Shown here: piece by piece, positions 8,201 to 11,677 of the stretch | Position numbering within the stretch: position 1 is the stretch's first letter | Layout: the number at the start of each line of letters is the position of its first letter | Assembly: GCA_017553815.1 (NCBI GenBank) | Contig: JAFZJT010000083.1 | Coordinates: forward strand, 1 to 11,677 | DNA from: Clostridia bacterium | GTDB taxonomy: Bacteria > Bacillota_A > Clostridia > Christensenellales > CAG-138 | Direction: 5' to 3' | DNA: 11,677 bases | Notes under the pieces: generated by a model | Told to the model about the DNA's origin: nothing | Seen by the model: the letters and a program-made list of their open reading frames with translations, nothing else | Databases searched by the model: none | Position numbers and translations under genes: made by a program

Positions 8201-8341
8201 AAGCGTTTCGGCTGCGGTGCAAAAAACTTTTAATTTTTCAATAGAATGCCCTCTTTCCTTTGCCTTGCGCTCAAACAGCTTCCAAAGCTCGGTTTGCTCA
8301 AAACTAATAGGCCTTGTATTATTGTTGGCTTTTGTTTCCAT
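5261..8341 (-). CDS. HD-domain / Hsp90 (HtpG)-like ATPase fusion protein
   Basis: This is a 1026-residue protein with no signal peptide or clear membrane segment, so probably cytoplasmic. Residues about 30-235 form an HD phosphohydrolase-type domain: H61-D-N-T-H65, the H99-D100 pair in ACCHDLGM, H156-H157, H193 in KSHGEKL, and RLADALDYD (218-225). These are the expected metal-ligand positions. Residues about 350-505 form a GHKL/Bergerat ATP-binding domain closest in motifs to Hsp90/HtpG: RELLQNSIDA (371-380; E372, N376, D379), DNGIGM (418-423) and SRFGIGILSCFM (464-475). The part after about 520 is long and not recognised beyond a possible Hsp90-middle-like segment (SLARGEMRNLP, 795-805). HD plus Hsp90-like fusions are known as large single proteins in bacteria; their function is not established to my knowledge, and nucleotide-linked stress or defence is a possibility. 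The start has GGGAGGG (8349-8355) seven bases upstream and its own promoter. Several stretches are far more AT-rich than the flanking genes. Confidence 0.87.
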   Translation of the reverse strand: METKANNNTRPISFEQTELWKLFERKAKERGHSIEKLKVFCTAAETLSKEVIKNFPYFTLHDNTHIAGVCKWMNLLLGDKAELISVEETALLLMAACCHDLGMLIGENEEKELIAQAKIEHDNWKEYFLRHPKDREKLESEKSRHEVVVNYVRENHHIRLETVMKKTGLELDDSFLLDWGISDEMLFAVCKSHGEKLDDLKLNTENIDVNLCAVLLRLADALDYDSNRAPSILLRFLKLDEKAGPENANADERERSRREWQKNRAGVFHRSRPNSMAITYRAKCYQPYIEAELNDYLKWLKDELQKCYSFVETYCKDYSEKKNNPIPLILNSKIESVGYDSAEIRLMMDQNRVLELLSGEELYGDPGVFVRELLQNSIDAVLLRCESDDCFSLEQGEINIDVWTDVKDGRYCWFRIKDNGIGMDKAIVQKYFLNVGRSYYNDEEGYIKDLLKQGKTSPNFKPISRFGIGILSCFMGEGKTNRLEVSTKRFPFDNSENYKPVRLDITGLNGYYYLTELSEVKQGEPMPKPPKEPAEYEYMRGIGTTICLRLDLYNTTISSFRKLLDKFIRFPKIKISFTDHRTAETKTYPTQQELEALLDKLNPDFDKTGEVTKHVHRMKEEDFEKLKAEIPEADWSNVECPELVLEYPPLHKMSLSGNLSGAIVDRHVLSPQLIEFKSYSINYYGYESCLSMTLDIDCEDMLYPLSARFHYDYNAIDNRIENLIDTINKKFINLCICFSDYLTADEDALHYLLSDYSKEAFCTAYNGILCDVSKNYYFRRKSPLLLTNNYRPEVSLARGEMRNLPIDAACEIALLFENSTLTPNSLKSCPASEYYAFLEKYKLLSSEAKSPAACYLHKRISQYKNEIEENGYIFLHICCSDQLSQIMTAALKKRGYIFVATEIDIHMERSDGSSAFDSEEAFPLALFADRFEARGFGKTSIFGPKSNSFSPSHPFSKWLIDNRELLQKDARSVYDRIIGAMAESSNPDELTRTLNAILDQLRRLSNNPFRVPDDLRIEEGEITSYE

Positions 8342-8373
8342 TTCGTTGCCCTCCCGCAGTTTTCGACAAATTT

Positions 8374-8402
8374 ATTATATCATTGTATCTGGCGCTTGTA
8401 AA
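8374..8402 (-). promoter_or_regulatory. Sigma-A promoter with extended -10 for the HD-Hsp90 gene
   Basis: On the minus strand, TTTACA (8402-8397; 5 of 6 to the -35 consensus) is followed by a 17-base spacer and a perfect TATAAT (8379-8374) preceded by TGA. The -10 is 32 bases from the start codon at 8341, so the leader is about 26 bases. The gene therefore need not depend on readthrough from the protease gene. Confidence 0.82.
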
Positions 8403-8417
8403 CCGCAAACGGTAAGC

Positions 8418-8446
8418 AAAAGGAGCGGGGCAATTGCCCGCTCCTT
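8418..8446 (-). terminator. Intrinsic terminator of the S8 protease gene
   Basis: On the minus strand AAGGAGCGGG pairs perfectly with CCCGCTCCTT (10 bp, 7-base loop; positions 8446-8437 and 8429-8420), followed by a TTTT run (8421-8418). It lies about 52 bases after the protease stop and just upstream of the HD-Hsp90 promoter, so the two minus-strand genes are separate transcription units. Confidence 0.87.
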
Positions 8447-8498
8447 GGAGTTTGTTAAAGCCTTTTGAAATAAAAGATTCGGTATTTGTTTCGAGCCT

Positions 8499-11114
8499 TT
8501 ACCTCAGCCCAAGCGACATGCGAAGGATCACAACGGCGTCGGCCATGGAGACGCTGCCGTTTTCGTCGATATCGGCGTTATTGACGTTCAATTCGTTCTC
8601 GCCGATCAGGCCGAGAGCATAGCGCATGGCGAGCAGCGCGTCCGCAACCTCGATGGAGCCGCTCTCGTTGCTGTCGCCGGGAAGGCTGCTTGAAACGGTG
8701 GTGAGGCGAACGTCGTCCAGATACGCTTCATCCGAGCCCTGGTTCACGCTGTAGTCCTTGCTGTATCTCCAGGTGAAGGTATACATGCCGTCCTGCGGCG
8801 CGGTGTAGGTGTGGGTGAACCAATCCACGTTGCCGGAGCGGTTGAACTGCTCGGAGTTATTGGCGCTGAAGGTGTACTTGTCGTAGCCGGTTTCGCTGCT
8901 GACCTTGGCGCGGAAGGAGAGCTCGTCGCCCGCTCTCATGCTGAGGGTCAGGGTCATCACGGATTCGCTGCTTGCGATGCCCGCGTTGCTGCTCTTGGCA
9001 TAGCCGCCCTCAACGACCCAGGGGTACTGACCATCGGAATCGAAAACGAGATGGCCGCCCGGAACGTTCAGCGCGCTGCCGAGGCTGTGGAAGAGCTTAA
9101 CGCCCCTTACCCAAGCGCAGTCGCTTCCCGCTGCGCCGGAAGCGTCCTTGGTGTAGCGGAAGGTGAAGGTGTAGCTGCCGGTGGAGGGGAGCTCGTATTC
9201 AAACGCCGTCCATTCGGTGGCGGAGGAAACGGTCAGCGCGACTGTGCCGTTCACGAGGAACTGGAGCTTGTCGCCCGCGCCGCAGCTCGTTTTATAGAAG
9301 AATTTGACGGAGATGCCAGCGGTGAGCATCGCGGTGGCGGATACCTCGGAAACCGAGGAGTTCACGCCCGCGTTGCCGCTCTTGGCGGAGTCGCCGTCCA
9401 CGAGCCAGGGATAGCTGCCGGTTGAGGTGAATTCAAACGGGTCGGGCGCGCTTTCGTCGTTCATAACGGTGCTCAGGGTCTTTTCAAGAACCACGTTCTT
9501 AAGCCATGCCTTGTCGGAGCCGGATGCGCCCGAAGCGTCCTTGGTGAACTCCCAGGTAATGGTCTTGACGCCGCCGCCCGCGATAACGTGGCTGAACTCC
9601 TGCCAGCCAACGCTGCCGCTCGTTTCAAAAACGGTCTGCCCGTCCACCTTGAAGCGGAAGTAGTCGCTGTTCTGCTGGGAGGATACCTTGTAGGAGAAGC
9701 TGATGCGCTGATATGCGCCGAGCCTGACGACGCTCTTGATGACGGAAGAGGAATTGTTCACGCCCGCGTTGCCGCTGTAGGCGGAGCCGGATTCCGTTAC
9801 CCAAGGATAGTTTCCGGGGGAGGTGAAGTGCATGGAGGTATCCTCGCCGTTGAGGTGCACGTCGTACTTGAGAAGGTCGGTAACGCAGAGCAGTCCGTCG
9901 CCGCCGCCCACGAGCCCTTCGTCAACGGAGGCCGCCTTGATGGTGGCAACGACGCTGTCCGCCTCAAGCTCGGGATAATAGCTCTTGAGCATCGCGCAGG
10001 CCGCCGAAACGTGCGGCGTGGCCATACTGGTGCCGCTGAGCGATTCGTAGCCGCCGCCGGGGATGCAGCTGCTGATGTTTTCGCCGGGAGCGGTGATATC
10101 CACGCAGGGACCGGTGTTGGAGAAGTAGGACATGGTTCTGTCACGGCCGTGCGATGCAACGGTGAAGGCGCGCTCAACGCTGCCGGGAACGTAGTCCATT
10201 GCGTTGCCGCCGTCGTTGCCGGAGGCGACGCAGGAAACCGTGCCCGCATCGAAGCCCGCGTTTATGACCTCGGAATACATCGCGTAGGTGTCGTCGTTTC
10301 TCGGGCCGCGAAGGCTCGCGTTGCAGACTTGGAAGCCGTTGATATAGGCAAACTCAAAGCCGTTGACGATATCGCTGGTGTTGCCGTATCCGCCGGAGTC
10401 CATGACCTTGATGCCAACGACCTTGACGTTCGGCAGGGTGCCGTCCACAACTGTGCCCGCAACGTGTGTGCCGTGGTAGTGGTCGTCGTCGGGATCCGAG
10501 TCGCCGTTTGCAAAGTCAAAGCCTATATTCAGAACGCGGCCGGAGAGGAAGGGATGGCTCGCGTCGATGCCGGTGTCGATGATGCCGACTATGATCTGGG
10601 GAAGATCGTCCACGGTGACGCCGTCCTCAAGCAGCCATTCGTTGTAGTTGAAAGCGCCGACGTGATCCTCGCCGTAACCCCAAGAACGGAAGGAGTTGAC
10701 GTGGGGCTGCTGCTCGATGCTCATTATCGCGTCGGGCGCGGCATACTTAACGCAATCGAGCTTTTTGTATTCGTTTGCGGCCTTTTCGGCGGCGGCTGGG
10801 CTTGAGTACTGGATGATATGCCAATCGTTATAGCCGTTCACGTGGTCGATGGAGCCGCTGTAATCGAGCGCCTTTGCGCTCTTGACGATGATTCGGGCGT
10901 TTGCGTAGGGGTCGTCGATCGCCTTGGCTCTGTTGACCTCGGGAGCGCTGCGCTTTTCCATCTCGTGCAGGCGCTCGGAGAAGTCAAGAAGCTTTTCAAT
11001 GCGCGCTTCGCGGCTCTCCTCGGCGGACGCCGAAGAGGAGAGGATGCCTGCCGGAACGAGCGCCAGTATCAGCGCAAAAGCGAGCAGCAGGGAGAGAAGC
11101 TTTTTGAAGTTCAT
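8499..11114 (-). CDS. Secreted subtilisin-like (S8) serine protease with three tandem beta-domains and a dockerin
   Basis: This is an 871-residue exported protease. The signal peptide is residues 1-31 (ASA cleavage site). Residues about 32-140 form a propeptide with an inhibitor-I9-like segment (about 73-133). The S8 catalytic domain (about 150-415) has the complete triad and oxyanion residue: D180 in IIDTGID, H214 in HGTHVAG, N300 in ASGND, and S363 in GTSMATPHVSA. Three tandem beta-domains follow at about 428-546, 560-677 and 689-806. Each opens with a YPW motif and a GNAGV-like turn and closes with a KD-x-S...GSD-x-A-W/Y strand; they are probably binding or processing modules. A type I dockerin (about 812-870; D814/N816/S818/D825 and D848/D850/N852/D859) ends the protein. 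The start has GGAGGA (11126-11121) six bases upstream. It is probably a proteolytic subunit of a surface-docked complex. The substrate is unknown, and self-maturation by loss of the propeptide is expected for the family. Confidence 0.93.
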   Translation of the reverse strand: MNFKKLLSLLLAFALILALVPAGILSSSASAEESREARIEKLLDFSERLHEMEKRSAPEVNRAKAIDDPYANARIIVKSAKALDYSGSIDHVNGYNDWHIIQYSSPAAAEKAANEYKKLDCVKYAAPDAIMSIEQQPHVNSFRSWGYGEDHVGAFNYNEWLLEDGVTVDDLPQIIVGIIDTGIDASHPFLSGRVLNIGFDFANGDSDPDDDHYHGTHVAGTVVDGTLPNVKVVGIKVMDSGGYGNTSDIVNGFEFAYINGFQVCNASLRGPRNDDTYAMYSEVINAGFDAGTVSCVASGNDGGNAMDYVPGSVERAFTVASHGRDRTMSYFSNTGPCVDITAPGENISSCIPGGGYESLSGTSMATPHVSAACAMLKSYYPELEADSVVATIKAASVDEGLVGGGDGLLCVTDLLKYDVHLNGEDTSMHFTSPGNYPWVTESGSAYSGNAGVNNSSSVIKSVVRLGAYQRISFSYKVSSQQNSDYFRFKVDGQTVFETSGSVGWQEFSHVIAGGGVKTITWEFTKDASGASGSDKAWLKNVVLEKTLSTVMNDESAPDPFEFTSTGSYPWLVDGDSAKSGNAGVNSSVSEVSATAMLTAGISVKFFYKTSCGAGDKLQFLVNGTVALTVSSATEWTAFEYELPSTGSYTFTFRYTKDASGAAGSDCAWVRGVKLFHSLGSALNVPGGHLVFDSDGQYPWVVEGGYAKSSNAGIASSESVMTLTLSMRAGDELSFRAKVSSETGYDKYTFSANNSEQFNRSGNVDWFTHTYTAPQDGMYTFTWRYSKDYSVNQGSDEAYLDDVRLTTVSSSLPGDSNESGSIEVADALLAMRYALGLIGENELNVNNADIDENGSVSMADAVVILRMSLGLR
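8691..9839 (-). repeat. Three tandem repeats inside the protease gene (about 390 bases each)
   Basis: The units lie at about 9839-9477, 9443-9081 and 9053-8691 in reading order, offset by 396 and then 387 bases. The first two are close in DNA: a 20-base stretch is identical at 9361-9380 and 9757-9776, and a second block around the KDASGA codons (near 9132-9153 and 9524-9545) differs at about one base. The third unit is more diverged. This points to a recent duplication of the first pair. Confidence 0.8.
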
Positions 11115-11138
11115 TGTTTTTCCTCCGATTTCTTTGTT

Positions 11139-11147
11139 TTTATATCA
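11139..11147 (-). promoter_or_regulatory. Possible extended -10 for the S8 protease gene
   Basis: On the minus strand TGA-TATAAA (11147-11139) resembles the extended -10 elements of the other genes in the window. No acceptable -35 lies 17 bases upstream; that stretch is a GC-rich hairpin instead. The leader would be very short (about 18 bases). The protease may instead be co-transcribed with the anchored-protein gene 74 bases upstream. Confidence 0.3.
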
Positions 11148-11173
11148 AACGGCGCGGCAAAGCCGAGCCGTTT
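11147..11173 (-). terminator. Hairpin after the anchored surface protein gene, weak terminator or processing site
   Basis: On the minus strand AAACGGC and GCCGTTT pair (7 bp), then a G-A mismatch, then CGGC/GCCG around a 3-base loop. It starts 16 bases after the TGA at 11189. Only TTT follows, so termination is probably partial. It may attenuate expression between this gene and the protease gene. Confidence 0.45.
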
Positions 11174-11188
11174 AAGATACGTTATGGA

Positions 11189-11677
11189 TCATTCCTCGCC
11201 ATCGTCACGCTTCCTTCGACCGAGAAGCAGTATCAGGCTTGAGGCGGCAACGAGCACGACTACAGCGCCGCCGACGATGAGTCCGAGCTTCGGGGCAACC
11301 GAGGGCGCCATCGGCTCGAGCGTCACGAGGGGGGAGGGGGAGAAGCGCGCGTATGGGTCAAGCGACGCGACCTCGTTCGGGGTTTCGGACGCCCCTGCGC
11401 TCGCATCGGGCGTGGTCTTGCTTCCGCCGTCGGGCGTTACCTTGCTTCCGTCGGGCGTGGTCGAGGGCCAGGGGAAGGCGCTGAAGCGGGCAAAGGGATC
11501 CTCTGTCGTATTGGGATCGGCGGTCTGAGCGGGATCGGGCGTCGAAACGCCTCCGGGCGAAGTCGTGCCGGGGGTGACGGGCGCGCTTGTGGGTCTCGCG
11601 GTCGGCGTGGAGCCGGGCGCGGGAGTTTGAGTGGGCCGCGGAGTCGGAGTCGGTGTGGTGCCGGGAGCAAGCGTGGG
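11189..11677 (-). CDS. C-terminal fragment of a Pro/Thr-rich, membrane-anchored surface protein (start lies beyond the window)
   Basis: The frame is open from the right edge to TGA at 11191-11189, giving 162 residues without a start codon. Residues 1-130 of the fragment are a low-complexity Pro/Thr/Ser/Gly stalk of the type that spans a cell wall. Within it DPFARFS (60-66) and DPYARFS (107-113) are near-copies, and TPDGSK/TPDGGSK/TPDA is a short direct repeat (74-91). Residues about 131-153 are a hydrophobic membrane helix, and GRRKRDDGEE is a short charged cytoplasmic tail. There is no LPXTG motif, so anchoring is by the helix, not by a sortase. The domain that would give its function lies upstream, outside the window. 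A scaffold or receptor for the neighbouring dockerin proteins is an attractive but unproven idea; any anchored surface protein would look the same here. The stop lies 74 bases before the protease start, so co-transcription is possible. Confidence 0.8.
   Translation of the reverse strand, partial: PTLAPGTTPTPTPRPTQTPAPGSTPTARPTSAPVTPGTTSPGGVSTPDPAQTADPNTTEDPFARFSAFPWPSTTPDGSKVTPDGGSKTTPDASAGASETPNEVASLDPYARFSPSPLVTLEPMAPSVAPKLGLIVGGAVVVLVAASSLILLLGRRKRDDGEE

Noticed and set aside
9588..10805. Plus-strand open frame (405 codons) opposite the protease gene
   Set aside because: It lies opposite the catalytic domain with intact S8 motifs; it is Val/Ala/Gly-rich shadow sequence with no ribosome binding site.
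10818..11528. Plus-strand open frame (236 codons) across the protease start and the anchored protein
   Set aside because: It crosses two real minus-strand genes and their gap. The serine-rich stretch is the complement of the Pro/Thr stalk.
11437..11670. Minus-strand Pro/Arg-rich open frame (77 codons) at the right edge
   Set aside because: It is another frame of the same strand as the stalk. The correct frame runs from 11677 to 11189 and ends in a clear membrane helix and charged tail; this one does not.

Overview
The window looks like chromosome from a moderately GC-rich Clostridia-type bacterium, probably gut- or rumen-associated. The reasons are strong AGGAGG-type ribosome binding sites, clean sigma-A promoters with extended -10 elements, Gram-positive-style signal peptides, a Pro/Thr-rich cell-surface stalk, and four secreted proteins that end in type I dockerin modules. 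This placement is inferred from style; there is no rRNA or other marker gene here.

Layout. On the + strand, three secreted dockerin proteins follow one another, each with its own promoter. The first (156-1532) and second (1694-3415) are paralogues, each with two choice-of-anchor-J/cleaved-adhesin-like domains; the second has an extra domain before its dockerin. The first two are each followed by a strong intrinsic terminator. The third (3611-5125) is a leucine-rich-repeat protein with a cysteine every 21 residues, also ending in a dockerin. A bidirectional hairpin at 5184-5209 separates it from a convergent minus-strand block. That block, in its own transcription order, holds the C-terminal part of a Pro/Thr-rich, membrane-anchored surface protein running off the right edge (11677-11189), a secreted subtilisin-like (S8) protease with three tandem beta-domains and a dockerin (11114-8499), and a 1026-residue cytoplasmic protein joining an HD phosphohydrolase-type domain to an Hsp90/HtpG-like ATPase (8341-5261). 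The last has its own promoter, and parts of it are markedly more AT-rich than the neighbours.

How the parts may work together. The four dockerin proteins and the anchored stalk protein suggest a cell-surface assembly: adhesin-like, LRR and protease subunits docking by Ca-binding dockerins onto a cohesin-bearing partner. No cohesin domain and no glycoside hydrolase is visible in the window, so the partner must lie elsewhere, possibly in the missing N-terminal part of the anchored protein. A protease and binding modules without carbohydrases would suit protein or host/cell-surface targets better than a classical cellulosome. The HD-Hsp90 protein has no signal peptide and does not fit this theme. 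It is the most unusual gene here and may be an acquired stress or defence factor (inference).

There is no intergenic gap longer than 300 bases. I see no tRNA, rRNA, CRISPR array, transposase or integrase.
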